From the NCBI GenBank assembly GCA_027596035.1, contig JADGJA010000127.1, forward strand, positions 1 to 39,183: a DNA stretch of 39,183 nt. Reading direction: 5' to 3'. This DNA is from Thoreauomyces humboldtii (taxonomy: Eukaryota; Chytridiomycota; Chytridiomycetes; Spizellomycetales; Powellomycetaceae). Positions 1 through 15,058 of the stretch are shown piece after piece; within the stretch, counting starts at the first letter, position 1; each line of letters opens with the position of its first letter. Under the pieces are notes generated by a model that saw only the letters and a program-made list of their open reading frames with translations, ran no database searches and had not been told where the DNA came from. Position numbers and translations under genes: made by a program.

Positions 1-614
1 GCTCTCCTGACCCTTATCGATCGCATCTGCCTCTCCCAGGCAACCATCGCCTGCGTAGTGGATTGAAGCTTTGGCCCGATGGCGATCGGTCCAAAACATC
101 TTGTTATCATACCGTCGAAGGTTTCTTTGGCATTGCGGTCGGAAATTCTCATCGGGGAAGGCTGGCAAGCTCGGGGAATTGTGTTAGCACGATAGGGACG
201 CGCTAGCATCTGCACTTTGCCTGAAGTGGGTCACCGAGAGCGCTCTTGAGGGCCGAGAGACTATGCACCAGCGATGTACTTGTACTACTTTACGGGACCT
301 GTGCAGTTCTCAGAGCAAAGATGCCGATGCCCATGTGCTTTCGTGTTGCAAGCGGAGGGACGTATCGATACCGGTACTTTAATTTCCGATTTATTCGTGG
401 GAAGAATTACAGCCTCACCTCAACCTTTTGTGGAGACTCGCCGCTCTCTCGCCAGAGACCTTCCTAAAGGCTCATTCCACCAGCACCGCACACCTGTACT
501 TTTCGGGACGAAGGAATTTTTTTTTCCCTGCCATTGGAGATACGAGCTCCTCATCGTAGATACACCTGCATGCAGTGCGCATAGGTTATCTCTTTTTTTT
601 TGCAGCTGTCGTCA
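1..614. other. Region upstream of the chitin synthase
   Basis: I see no supported gene here. An open frame from base 1 to a TGA at 64-66 could be the last 21 codons of a plus-strand gene cut by the window edge, but it is too short to judge. Just before the chitin synthase start, a T-rich tract ends in TTGCAG (AG at 604-605). This is a good 3' splice site and suggests a 5'-UTR intron whose donor I cannot place. The longer ORFs crossing this stretch have no recognisable sequence. Confidence 0.4.
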
Positions 615-3600
615 ATGTCCGACCGCCTCCCTTCACTTCAGCAGGACGAGCGACCTCCGCTGCGACCGGCCCATTCCTTTGCAGAATCTCTTTCGATCCC
701 ATACACCGAGCCGCCGTCATCGGAAAAGACGGAGCCTCCGCCATCACAGTCATCAGCACCACCGTCCCCGTCATCTTCGCCGCGACCTCCTCGACCGCTT
801 CTTGGAACCAACCGAAACTCTCGTCTGTTCAACAGCAGCGTCCCTCAGTCTCAGCTCGCCGAAAAGCTCAAGCGGCATGGGAGTGTATGCGTGGGAGATT
901 CGGCGGTCGTCGTGGCCGTAGTTCAGGGAGATGGGAGCCCAGGGATGGAAGACTTGGCCGGCAGGGTCATGGACGGCGTCAGCGGTCGGCGCGACCAGGG
1001 CGTCGTCTTTCGAGGCCAGGCCGGTTCGGGAAAGACTGCGTGCCGGCGTAGCTTTCTGATGCACCTCGTAGAACTATCAAAGACGCCGCGGAAAAAGTCC
1101 CGCGTGTTGTCAGGCGCCACGAAAATGGAGACAGTGTTCGCGGCGTTCTGCCACGCGCAAACCACGTCCTCCATCGGTGCGTCACGGATCGCGCGATACA
1201 CAGAATACCAGTACGATGCGGGCGGAAAGATGGTTGGCATCAAGTTGCTGGACAGCATGCTGGACAGCTACCGTTTTGCTCGCCTCCCGGCCGGGGAGCG
1301 AAACTTCAACGTCTTCTACCAACTATTGGCCGGCATGTCGAGCGAGGATCGTACCCGGTTGTCCTTAGATGAGAGCAAATGCTACAGATACCTTGGAGCA
1401 CGCATTTCTGTTGAACTCTCTAGGTCTGGCACACAACGGAGTGGGAAGTTGACTCGGGCAGGAACCCTTAAACGCGCTTTGTCGCTGCGGCGCTCCAATA
1501 CTGTCAAGTCGTCGATAGAGGATCAGGTTCAAACCCCCACTGCAGCAGACGCTGCGGCTTACGCCACTTTGTGTTCCCATCTGCATTCGCTTGGAGTAGG
1601 ACGACGAGCCCAGGCCCAGCTCACCGCTATCTTAGCGGCTATCTTGCATCTTGGGAACATTGAATTCATACCCGAAACGGACTCTGTAGCAGCCTGTGCT
1701 GTAAGTGACCGCGAGCCACTCCAGGTCGCTGCAAAGCTGCTCGGCGTCGGAACTGATACGCTCGAGAATACCCTTGTGTATAAAACGCGAGTGGGGAAAC
1801 GACGTGGAGAAGTGTATTCAGAGTTTCTGAACCCCGACGGCGCTGAACTTCAGCGCGACGATCTATCCCGAAGTCTCTACGACGGTCTTGTTGGCTGGAT
1901 TGTCAGCCATCTCAACAGCCGCTTGTGCAAAGATGAGGACGGAGTACGGGCTGTGGTGGCGGTGCTTGACATTCCAGGATGGCATGAAAGCCGGGAAGCC
2001 CCTCTGCAACTCGCGGATCTCATGCTCAACTGGACCAACGAGCGTTTGGAACGAATAACCCAAGAAAGTGCGTTCGAGACACTGCAGGAAACTCTTACGG
2101 CCGATGGCATCTCATGGCCGCCTGTCGGACCTCACTCCGACAATCATGACATCGTCCGACTGCTGGAAGGCACCGGCGCTGGCTTGGACGGCGTTATTCC
2201 TATTGTAGAGGATGCGAGCAGGAGCCGGGACACGGACTCAGATCGACTTTGCACGAAGCTCACGACCTATCTTGCGGCTAACCCCTTGTTCACCTCTGCT
2301 GGCTCTCCGGCTACCCCAACCTTCGCTCTGAAGCATTATCATTCTCGAAGTACTTATTGCACCGATGACTTTGTGTCTGATAACATTCACTCTATTCCAT
2401 CCGAATTCGTTACGCTTTTCCGAGGTGTCAAATCAGATATCGCCGGAACCGTTGTGCCTCCGTCCACGAATGCTTTCGCTTGTCATCTGTTTTCTGAGAA
2501 GGCGGGGGTGGACACGGAGGGTCCAAAGGAACGCGTTACCGCCGCGCATCGCGGGCAGCGCCTGGACCGTCGACCGAGCACGCGAAAACGTAGAGATGAA
2601 CATGATGAAGCCGCCGGAAAAACCTACATCTCTACAACGGTGTTTAAAATGACCGAGATACTTGACTGCCTAGCCAGCATGCAGCTTGTAACTGTTTACT
2701 GCGTGAAACCATTTGCCGTCGGGGCCAATGCGTTTGATCCTACTGAAGTCGAGCGTCAGCTCGCAATATTCAACATCCCGGCGCTGGCTCGTCTCCGTAC
2801 TTCCGTCAATGTTGTCCCTTCTGGCATGCTTTATTCTGACTTTATCAGCAAATACGATACCCTTCTTGCCAGCACGCCACCTTCCCGTTCCCCAACTCCA
2901 AAGTCCTCAACTGAACAAATTCTGCGGTCACTTGGTTGGATATTGGATGGGAATCCTGACGTTCTTCTCGGACGAACAAGTCTCTTTCTGAATTGGGACA
3001 AATGGCGCCTACTCGACGCAAAAACGGAAGAGACGCCCCTGGCCAGCGTTATCAATGCTCGACACCGCGCGAGCATGATTTCTCTCGCCAGCAGCAATAC
3101 GAGTAACGGATCTGAGGTTCAGCTATCTCCAGCTGCCAATCGGCGGTCTCGACATCGGATGTCGGTTACGGAGACGGATGATGGCTACAGTGACGGCGAG
3201 TCGGTATATGGATCAGAATTTGAGTATTCAGCCGGATCCGTCAATCGATCCTCCTATCGGCGATCGCGGGCACTTAGCGACATGGAGCTTGGAAGCATTG
3301 CGATGCAGGAAATCCCACCCGTTCCCCTGCATCCATTGACGGATCGCCGGCCTTCAGCTTCACCGCCACCCTCTGGACCTACTTTTACGCGTCGAACATG
3401 GCTGGTTATTACTTGGTGTCTGACCTTTTACATACCTACGCCTCTTCTGACACACCTTGGCGGTCTCAAAACACCCGCTATCCGTACCGCATGGCGCGAA
3501 AAGGTCGCGCTTTGCTCACTCATTTTCTTCACCTCCGCCACACTCCTATTTTTTATCGTCGGGCTATCATGGGTTGTGTGTCCGCCGCAGAAAGTTCGCA

Positions 3601-6533
3601 GCGTATCAGAGATCACTAGCGCCGGGTCCCCTTACGTTACCGGCTTTGGCAAATACTACGACGTTTCCGATCTCTTTGCATCTCATCTTCGAGACTTTCC
3701 CTCTGGGGCCGGCGCCATCATGGATTACCAACTCAATATCTACTACGGAACGGACATTTCGAACCTTTTCCTCAGGTCCTCGGATTGGAACACATACTGC
3801 CCTACACCAGCGCCGCAAGCGGGTTGGGATAACGTTGGGCAAGGTCCCTGGGGTGCACGGCCGACCGATGCCTCCTTGCATAGTGGATTCAACCCCGATG
3901 GTTCTAAGCGAGACTATGTGGATTATATGAACATGTATGCCAAGGGTCGCATAGGCTACAGCACTCAGTTTCTAAGCAACGAACGGTCAAGCTCGAAGGT
4001 AACGAAGAACGAACGATACCGGTATAAGGACTCAGCTCTGACATTTCTTCTTGCTTCAGCTGTATGCAATCATCTACTCCAATGTCTACTTCCTCAACAC
4101 CTACTTTGACATTTCTCCTAACCCATTCCCTGCCGGAGCAAGCACCGTTCTCGATCTTGCCAGTGCCGGCACCCTCGACCTGACCTCAGCTTGGCAAAAG
4201 TACCGCCTGACCAATCCTACCGAAGCTGACGCCTCTCTCGGCTGTTTGAATGCCATGTTCTATATCGGCACGGTGGACACCAGAAACACAGCCGCATGCC
4301 AGTTTAGCAATTACGTACTTATTGCTGCCTCAGCAGTTCTCTGCGTCGTCATCGGAGCAAAATTTCTCGCGGCTCTCCAACTAGGTGTCCTTGCCGGACG
4401 GCACGTGGAGCAGGAGCTCGACGACCGATTCGCTATGTGTCTCATCACGGCTTACACCGAAGGAGAGCAAGAGCTCGCCAAGACAATCGACTCGTTGGCG
4501 GTCACAGACTACGATGATCGACGGAAGCTCCTCGTAGTAGTCTGCGATGGGATGGTAATGGGCGCTGGCAACGATCAGCCGACTCCTGAAATCGTTTTGG
4601 CCATCCTGGGCGTCGATCGAACTCTCCCCGAACCGCCCGCTGTGGCTTACACTGCGGAGGGAGAGGATGGCGCAAGAAGATACAATCGCGCAAAGGTCTA
4701 CACGGGACTGTACTATACCCGCGACCGCGCCGTCCCCTTCATGGTGATCGTCAAGGTGGGCGCCGAGTACGAGCGCGTCAGACCAGGAAACAGAGGAAAG
4801 CGGGACTCGCAATTGGTTCTTATGACGTTCCTGAATCGCGCGCTCGCTGCATCGGCCCCTCCTGTTGCTACAACGAAGACAGTGTCGCCGTCTTCGCAGC
4901 CACCACCAATCACTCTCTCCGAGAAGCGCCTGAGCGTGTCGACAGTCACAGCTGTGCCGTCGGATCTCTCGGATGCGAAGTCGATGTCCGCTTCGACTTC
5001 TGATAAGACCGCGCCACCTGCTGCCCCTGTACTCATGGATCCCCTGCAGATTGAGATGCGGTGGGCCATCGAGCGGGTCGTCGGTGTGCCGACTCGAGTT
5101 TACGAGTTTCTGTTGATGGTAGATGCCGACACCGTTGTGGACCCTGGGGGCCTCAACGCGTTGGTACGTGGGATGACGATGGACTCTCAGCTCATGGGAC
5201 TTTGCGGCGAAACCCGACTTTCCAATGAGAAGGCCAGCTTTACCACCATGGTCCAGGTATACGAGGTATGTACGGAAATATGTCAGTTTGCAAGCGGTTT
5301 CTTTGGTTTGCTTATCCGCTGTTGCAGTACTTTATCTCGCACTACCTCTCGAAAGCCTTTGAGTCGCTCTTCGGCACGGTCACTTGCCTCCCCGGTTGTT
5401 TCAGTATGTATCGAATCCACTCGAATAACGTACCTGTTCTCGCTTCCGATGCAGTTCTGGATCTTTACGGCACTCGTCGGGTCGACACCCTTCATTTGAA
5501 GAACCTACTTCTTCTGGGCGAGGACCGCTTTCTCACTACCGTCCTTCTGAAGGTCTTCCCAAAGCGCAAGACGGGATTCACCCCCGCAGCAAAGTGCGAG
5601 ACGGCAGCACCGGACTCGTTCCGGGTGCTGTTGTCACAGAGACGTAGATGGATCAACTCAACCGTGCACAACCTTGCGGAGCTAGTGCTGCTACCCACTC
5701 TGTGCGGCGGCTTCGGGGGTTGCTTGGGCATGCGATTCGTCGTGGTGATCGATCTGATCGCCACGTGCTCCATGCCCGCGACGATCCTGTACGTAGCGTA
5801 CTTGGTCTTGGCTGCCGCCGGAGTCGGAGGGCTTTCGTTTCCACTGGTGTCAATTATTCTGATTGCCGCCATCTATGGCGTGCAAATCATCGTTTTTCTG
5901 GCGTGGATGCGGTGGGCACACATCGCGTGGATGATACTGGTAGGTGCATGGGAGTACCAGGCGCTCAAAGGAGTAACAGCTGACATGGGTCTGTCATTTT
6001 TTTTTGTTTAGTATCTCCTTTCCATTCCATTGTTCGCCTTCGTGATCCCACTATACAGCTTTTGGCATTTCGATGACTTCAGTTGGGGTACCACCAGGAT
6101 AGTACAGCCAGGACGCGGGGGCAACGGTAAAACCGTTGAATCAACGGCTTCCTCGTCAGAACCCGGGCGAAGTCCCATCGTACCTCTCCAAACCTACGCA
6201 GCCGCGGAAGCCCTTCGCGACGCAAACCGCCGCCGGTCCCTTGCCCCGACCCCCTTTGCCAGCTCTAGCGACAACAGCAGCACCTCGACCATCATCAACA
6301 ATCCCTTCAACTATCCTTCCTCGGTCATGTCCCGTTCGTATCCGCTGCCACCCACCCACGCGGAGCTGGGTGACTTTGTCAGGGGAATGCTGGAGACGGC
6401 GGATCTGATGCAAGTCACGAGGAAGACGGTCCGGGCCGCTGCAGCAGATCTCTATGGCGAGGCCGAAATGACGCCCAGGAAGGCTGAGATCGACTCTCTC
6501 GTGGAAGAGGTCCTGGCTTCATTCACAAGCTGA
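615..6533 (+). CDS. Chitin synthase with myosin-like motor domain (class V/VII type)
   Basis: Exons are 615-3998, 4060-5265, 5328-5939 and 6012-6533, giving 1,907 aa. All three introns (61, 62 and 72 nt) are phase 0 with GT-AG ends. It makes chitin from UDP-GlcNAc at the plasma membrane; the motor part is thought to help deliver or hold the enzyme at growth sites. After a Ser/Pro-rich leader comes a motor-like domain with the P-loop GQAGSGKT (about residues 133-140) and a switch II-like DIPGW. Next is a cytochrome b5-like/transmembrane stretch, then the catalytic domain with GEDRFLTT (about 1594) and QRRRWINST (about 1633), several C-terminal membrane spans ending near [10 protein letters not shown], and a DEK-type C-terminal helical domain (last 60 residues). 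Length and order fit class V/VII enzymes (about 1,800-1,900 aa). The ATG at 615 is the first in frame after a likely splice acceptor. A Ser/Thr/Pro-rich insert (about 1392-1455) interrupts the catalytic domain. Confidence 0.96.
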
Positions 6534-6989
6534 GGCGGACTGGTCTGATTCTTTCTTTTTTGGTGGATATCTTCCTCTTTTTGTGTAATTTGTGGGACTT
6601 GCTCTTATCTCTAAATCATCATCCTCATCGGGCATACATCTATCTACTGCTCCGCTTCCGGAAGACTCTGCAAGCTAAGTGCTTACTCATCGATCGACGA
6701 TTCTGTGCAGCTCCGGCTTTGGGAGCACCTCTCGTGAGGAGCTGGGAGGCAGTTACCAGCTTCCGACGAGATTCCTGCGACTGTTGTAGACTGAGGACTG
6801 CCAATCCCAAAGTTCAACTCATTTGGCGTGACCGTGCAAGTGGCATCTTTGCGGAGTGTAGCGGAACAGCGCCAGAGGCTCTCTCGTACATCCGCAAGCG
6901 CTGGATATGTGCCGCAAGCGCTGGTATCGCATCCCGCGCTTCTTTTCAGACCCAGTGCGAGATATTCAGGTCCGGCATCATCTATCCAT
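6534..6989. other. Convergent 3' intergenic region
   Basis: This lies between the chitin synthase stop and the stop of the minus-strand CHCHD5-like gene. I see T-rich sequence soon after the chitin synthase stop, as expected of a 3' end, and no supported gene. The ORFs here (up to 178 codons) show no recognisable protein. Confidence 0.4.
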
Positions 6990-7449
6990 CTATTGCTCCT
7001 TCGCTTTGGCTTCGGCAAGGCCCTTCGTCACCGCGTTATGGCACCCGTAGAGCTCCTTCAATGCACCCACACAAGCCCTTGGGTTCTCCGTATTGACCGA
7101 TAAGCACTGATTGTAAGCAGAGATCTGCGTCGCGCAGTGCTGTTTTACGAGTCGCAGGGACTCAACACTGAAGAAAGGCATCCCAATGTCAGCCTATCAA
7201 GAATAGTCAAGACATCGAAGTCACCCGACCCGTGCGCTTACTTTTCCTCCGCGCAGGCCGTCACGGCATTCTTCTGTTCCTTGCAGACGGTCTGCCAGTC
7301 CGACGGGTTCTTCTCCACGCATTGCGAGTAGAAAAGAAGTTGCACGTGACAATGCTTGTTAATTTCGTCCAATGCTGCATGTGAGCGCGATCAGCTAGGT
7401 CTCTGGCATGCGCGAACCGCCTGCAACGTCTTTGCTTACCGTCCTCCAT
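6990..7449 (-). CDS. CHCHD5: CHCHD5-like twin CX9C mitochondrial intermembrane-space protein
   Basis: Exons (minus) are 7440-7449, 7242-7374 and 6990-7167, giving 106 aa. Exon 1 is only 10 nt and carries MED plus one base. Introns are 65 and 74 nt with GTAAGC donors. The protein holds four CX9C motifs: C12/C22, C34/C44, C59/C69 and C80/C90, that is, two coiled-coil-helix pairs. This is the layout of human CHCHD5 and yeast Mix14 (about 110 aa). Such proteins are imported into the intermembrane space and oxidised there by the Mia40/Erv1 relay; their own role is poorly known. There is no presequence, as usual for this class. It shares a 178-bp divergent intergenic region with a PPR gene. The family call rests on spacing and length. 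Another twin CX9C family is possible, but the four-motif form favours CHCHD5. Confidence 0.88.
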
Positions 7450-7627
7450 GACTGCTCAGGCTATCTTTGGCAGGAGGGAATGAGTTGCGTACTGTCAAGG
7501 AGAGAGTCATCGGATAAGAGGCGACTGTGCCATCCATGACTGTGCCGCGACCCCCCTACTGCACACAAAAGCAAACCTCGACGAAGAGCCCGCGGCGAAT
7601 GACAGACGTCTGCACAGGTAGCCCACC
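7450..7627. promoter_or_regulatory. Divergent promoter region, CHCHD5-like / PPR
   Basis: Only 178 bp separate the two start codons (7449 on minus, 7628 on plus), so both genes must start from here, and both products are predicted mitochondrial. I see no clear TATA box. The interval is the natural candidate for shared control. Confidence 0.5.
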
Positions 7628-10433
7628 ATGCGCACGGCTCCTTTGACAAGAGCTGTTCGGGCCCCGCGCCCGGGCTGGCCTCCACGATCACATTATCGCT
7701 ACCGGTGTCCTCGCGCTCTCATCGCCGTTCCACAAACACCCACCAGCCTGGCAAGTCTCCGCGGCACGACATCGCTCTTTTTTCTGTGCAACTCCGTCGG
7801 TATATGTGCTCTCCTCAGCACCGTCGCTCCAGCTCGAAAGGGAGTGTCGGCAGAAATTGTGCCGGTTCCAGCCAGTCCAAGTGAGTCGTCGAACGACCTT
7901 GGTGGCGATCCGTCGGAAGAGCCTTCGATGCTGCCTTCCCAGAGCGAACCACTCGCTCTTTTTCGGGATGCTTTGTTCTACGGGGAATCAAAGACCAAGA
8001 TCTGGGAAAGTTACCAAGCACTGCGAAGTTTTGATCGACGCTTCTTCATTCGTGACGACTACACGGATCTGCTCAACGCGATATGCGGGCTCGACGAGAC
8101 TGCTGCGGTGGACGCATGCCTTGTCGTCCTGGAAGACATGACAACGTCAAAGATCTACCCGTCTGTTGATGAGTACCGGATAGCGTTCCGACTTTGCCGC
8201 CGAGCTAGTCGCGTAGACTCTGCAGAGGAACTATTCGCGCGATTGCGCGCGAGCAAAGTAACCCTCGAAAAGTCCTTCTTCGAAGACCTTATTGTCCTGT
8301 ACGGAGCGGCTGGTGAGCTGATGAAAGCTTCCAACGCGTATCGCGACATGGTGGACGCCGGGTTCTCGCGGTCGGACGTTGTTTACGGGGCCCTGATGGA
8401 TGCCGCAACGCGGACCGGGAACCTACGACAAGCGGAGATCCTGTATGCGGAGATGCTTTCCGTTGGGCTGAAGCCCAACTCGGAAACGTTTGCTGCCCTC
8501 ATTTATGGCAATGTGTGGAATCAGCGTCTCCCCAAGGCAATGTCGCTCCTAAGGGAAATGATGGATCGCAACTTGCAGCCTTCCGTGCGGACGTACACAC
8601 ATCTCATCAACGGCTTCAGCCGAGCCAGTCAGCCAGAAGTAGTGACGCGTCTCGCGAGACTAATGGAATTCTCAGGCGAGGAGCCTGATGTCGTGTACTA
8701 CGGAAGCCTGATCGCGCATGCTGCCCGACACGGAACGTTTGAGGAAGTGGACGATGTTTTGCGTGCGATGGAGAGTCGAAAGATTGAGCCGACCGAGGCC
8801 ATTCATGATTCAATCTTGGCCGGCGTGCTCATGCACGGCGATGTCAACGCCGTCCTGGTTGCCGTTAACCGGATGATCAAGACGTTCGGGGTGCCGGGAG
8901 AGCGCACGCTCAACACTCTTCTTTTAGCCTTTGCGAAAGGTCAGGATCTCCTAGGTGCCACTACGCTTCTGAACGGTTGGAAAGCGGACGGAGGAGCCGT
9001 CACATCGGTCCATTGTACCACATATGTGAATCTACTCGCTGAGGTCAATGGTATTCCAGCGGCTCTGGATTATCTGAAAGAGTCACTCATTGACCCTGCG
9101 GCTGGCGATGCCGGAATGTTTAATGTCTTACTCACGCGCACCATGCGAAGCCATGCTGAAGACATGACGTCGAAAGTTATGATTGCCATGCGGAACTCTG
9201 GGGTGGAACCCGATGCAGTCACCTATAACATCCTACTTTCGAATCTGACGGACGCGGAAGCTCTCCAACAAGTGCAAAAGGTAGAGGCATATTTATGAGC
9301 CCGCTAAACTTTGGTTGCTGACCATCCCCCAGACTGCTTTGCTAGAAAATAAGCTCAACCACGTTGGGTGTCTCATTCTGCTCAAAAATGCAGCCAGACG
9401 CAAGGATGCTGTTGCCGCGACGAAAGTGCACAAACTGATGCAGGACCTGGATATTCCACTGAACAAGATAGCCTGGACCACCCTCGCCCACGCATACGGG
9501 CGAGCCGGGGACGTACACAAAATGGAGGAAGTTCATGAACAGATGCAGAAAAGCGGCTGGGATATGGACGTCGTTTCTTACACCACTTTGATCAAAGCGT
9601 ATGTGGACATCGGCGCGATGGACGCTGCAGAACAGGCTTGGGCCCGAATGCTGTCGGCTGACTGCCGCCCGAACTTGCGGTCCTATACCTGCATGCTGGG
9701 TGGATACATAAGGTCCAAGAACTATCCGGCAGCGTGGAACCTCATCACCAGCATGAAGGCTGCTCAGATCCAACCGGACCTCGCACTCCGGACCGCACTA
9801 CTTCATTTTGGATCTCTGGAAGACGTGGAAGCATCGGTTCGGCAACAGATGAGCGAAGCATCGGCACCGGATGCCATGTTTTACAACACGGTGTTCAATG
9901 TATACAAGGGCCATGCCGCCATCGATCTCGTAGCGCCATTGCTAGGGGACATGCTTGGCCGAGGCGTTCCTCCAGATCACTACACTTTCGCGGCCGTTTT
10001 CCAGACATACGCGAGGGCACCTCGTCACAGGATTCACTCGCTCGTGGCCCGCGTGTTCGAGCAGCTGCGAGATCACAATGTCTTGACGGATGGAAAGGTC
10101 GTGTTCACGGAGCTCGCACGGGCGCACGCCAAGGTCAACAACGTGGAAGGCATCGTCGCCGCTTGGGACCGCGCCGTCGTCGAAATGGCGCCGTACCCAG
10201 ACGACGCGGCTGAAGTGTTCGCGGCGTGTTTGGGTGCCATGGGCAACTGTGGTCCGGATGTCACCATAAGGTTCTGGCGCGAAGCCGTCACACCCGATCT
10301 TGCTGGCAGCCAACCTGTGAAGACGGTAGCCAAGGATTTGGGACTCCCAGCCCCAAATAGCGTAACAACATTACCGCCGAGTCCGGATACTACGAGACCC
10401 ACTCTGCCCGCTCTCAGAACATCAGCACCATAG
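7628..10433 (+). CDS. Pentatricopeptide repeat (PPR) protein, probably mitochondrial
   Basis: Exons are 7628-9280 and 9333-10433 (52-nt phase-0 intron), giving 917 aa. The first 60 residues are rich in Arg, Ser and Pro and low in acidic residues, like a matrix presequence. From about residue 130 to 860 the sequence follows the roughly 35-residue PPR pattern. Examples are a unit around 'VVYGALMDAATRTGNL..AEILYAEMLSVGLKP' in two short blocks, and 'VVSYTTLIKAYVDIGAMDAA' near residue 640. PPR proteins bind organelle RNA and act in processing, stability or translation. The particular RNA target cannot be told from sequence, so I give no symbol. An upstream start is unlikely because the divergent gene begins 178 bp away. 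The tail after about residue 860 is not repeat-like. Confidence 0.9.
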
Positions 10434-10616
10434 GCATAGGCAAAGCATGTTCCCTTTACCGTTCATGGTTACCCACTCCATTTCACTATCATTTTTGGAT
10501 TCCTCGCCTCCTAATCATACCCTTATCGTTCCCACAATACGATCGTTCAATGCAGATGATTCCATTCATGCCAGGAGAAAAGCGATCGTAGGGCGTGATG
10601 AAAAGGCAAAGATCCT

Positions 10617-11433
10617 TCAGAAACCGACGATGAAGTCCCCGAACCTCTCGTAGTATCCGGGAACCTTCCACTGTCCACGCTTGACCATCTTCTCAACAGT
10701 TTTGTCAAGATCGGGGTAAGCCTTTGCGACGTCTTCGACCTGTGACATTCAAACTGTCAGGGACGCCCTAGTGAAGGCGAATGCACAGAGTATTCACAAA
10801 AACATACGGTGAGCTGGTCAACGGGACGGGCAGTCTCGATGTTGGTCAAGAGGCTCTTGAGCTCGTCAACCTCGATGTTGACCTTCTGGGCCGTCTTCTG
10901 GGCGGCCGTGACCTGAAGGACGAAAAAGCACTTTAGCACTTGGGCTTTGTCGTGACCTGACTCCGGTCAGGGCCCGGTCCTGCAGGCGAGAAGACGTGGT
11001 CCTTTGTGCCCCGTCAACCTTGGTGAAGTACAGCACACAACCCTCCATCCTCCCAAGCAGAAGCCAAGCACATCCTCCTATCCCATCTCTCCCGTCCCAG
11101 GACACCTTCGAAATCGTAAATCAAAAGAGAACGCACCGCAGCCTTCTGCTGGCTCTCGATGGCACGAAGCTGCTCCTTGAGGTCGTATGTGGCGGGAGAG
11201 AACCCCTTGAACGCTCTCTCAGCGTCCTGAACCACTTTCTGGTTCTTCAGGATCTTTGCGTAGTGCTGGAAGTCGATCGTGGCTGACTGCTCGCGAAGGT
11301 CGGTGACGGTCTTTGTGAGTTCCGTGTGGCGACGACGGAAGGCATTGACGGACGCGACGGTCTCGGGCTTGAGCTTGCTGCCCAGGGCGGACCAGTCGAC
11401 CCGCGTGGCAGCTTGACGTGCTGGGGTAGCCAT
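10617..11433 (-). CDS. ATP7: Mitochondrial F1Fo ATP synthase subunit d (peripheral stalk)
   Basis: Exons (minus) are 11137-11433, 10808-10912 and 10617-10739, all joined in phase 0, giving 174 aa, the same length as yeast Atp7. Donors are GTGCGT and GTATGT; acceptors are TTCAG and CACAG. The N-terminus (MATPARQAATRVDWSALGSK) and the blocks TIDFQHYAKILKNQ, FSPATYDL, LLTNIETARPVDQLT and GQWKVPGYYERFGDF match the fungal subunit d pattern throughout. The protein is part of the side stalk that holds the F1 head against rotation. It sits head-to-tail 215 bp downstream of alpha-tubulin on the same strand. Its 3' end faces the PPR gene, with 183 bp between the stops. The first intron (224 nt) is the longest in the window. 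Confidence 0.95.
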
Positions 11434-11648
11434 CTGTGCGATACCGGTTGCAGGTGGGTTGACAAGCCAGGAATGACAGTGGGTGCTCGAAAAACCGAGG
11501 AACGCGGAGGGTCGAGATTTCTGGCAGCGAAACCGTCAAACGCGGCGATAACAAAGGCATTCGCACCCGAAACTCTCAAGAATAGACGACACCTTGCTCA
11601 ATCAATTTAACACAAAGTTTCCGCTTATACACAAAAGGTACCATTGAT

Positions 11649-14539
<2,891 letters not shown>

Positions 14540-15058
14540 ATGCAGTCAATACAAAGTAAGAATAGTTCCATCACGGATCTCTTCCGGACATCGCGCTCAC
14601 TTCCCGATTCCTATCAAAAGATCAAGCTGAGCTGGAACGGATCGCCGAAGACATCCTCATCGAAAAGCAGCTCATCATCGACCTTGACCGCCGACGCAAT
14701 GACAACCGCATGGCCCTGAGGTCTCTCAACAAGGATCCGCGTAAGGATCATCCAGGTCTTTCTTCTGCTTGCGACCACGTTCCTCATCCACCTTGACCTC
14801 TGCACAGCCAAAAAGACGCACTTCTTCGCTGGCGGCCTCTTCATGAAGCTTCCCACCCCAGCTGTCCAGGAGCTGCTGAAGAGCGATCAATCCAACATCG
14901 ACGGGGAGATACAACGACTGAGGGACAGCGTGCGTGAACACGCCAGGGAGCTGGAGAAGAAGGAGACGGGGGGAGTGACCAGGAACAAGGGGTTCGATTT
15001 GAAGGGGATGGGGAGACACGAACTTGGCGAGATTGCCAAGCACCCTGTCGCTGAATGA
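14540..15058 (+). CDS. PDRG1: PDRG1-like prefoldin-type protein
   Basis: Exons are 14540-14555, 14621-14740 and 14808-15058, giving 128 aa (human PDRG1 has 133). The first exon is 16 nt; the introns are 65 and 67 nt with GTAAGA and GTAAGG donors. Aligned by eye to PDRG1, three blocks agree: ELERIAEDILIEKQLIIDLD with RRRNDNR following, then FFAGGLFMKLPTPAVQELL, then DGEIQRLRDSVREHARELE. These are the two coiled-coil arms with the central beta-hairpin loop of prefoldin-like chains. In animals PDRG1 belongs to the URI/R2TP prefoldin-like complex (PAQosome), which helps assemble RNA polymerase and other complexes. No single long ORF shows this gene; it only emerges after splicing. The first acceptor (TCAAAAG) is weak in pyrimidines but is the one that keeps the frame. 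Confidence 0.85.

Noticed and set aside
1..66. Possible 3' end of an upstream plus-strand gene (21 codons to TGA)
   Set aside because: Too short to support; it could be chance.
274..921. 215-codon plus ORF before and overlapping the chitin synthase start
   Set aside because: It overlaps the real coding frame, has no recognisable sequence and is low-complexity in the overlapped part.
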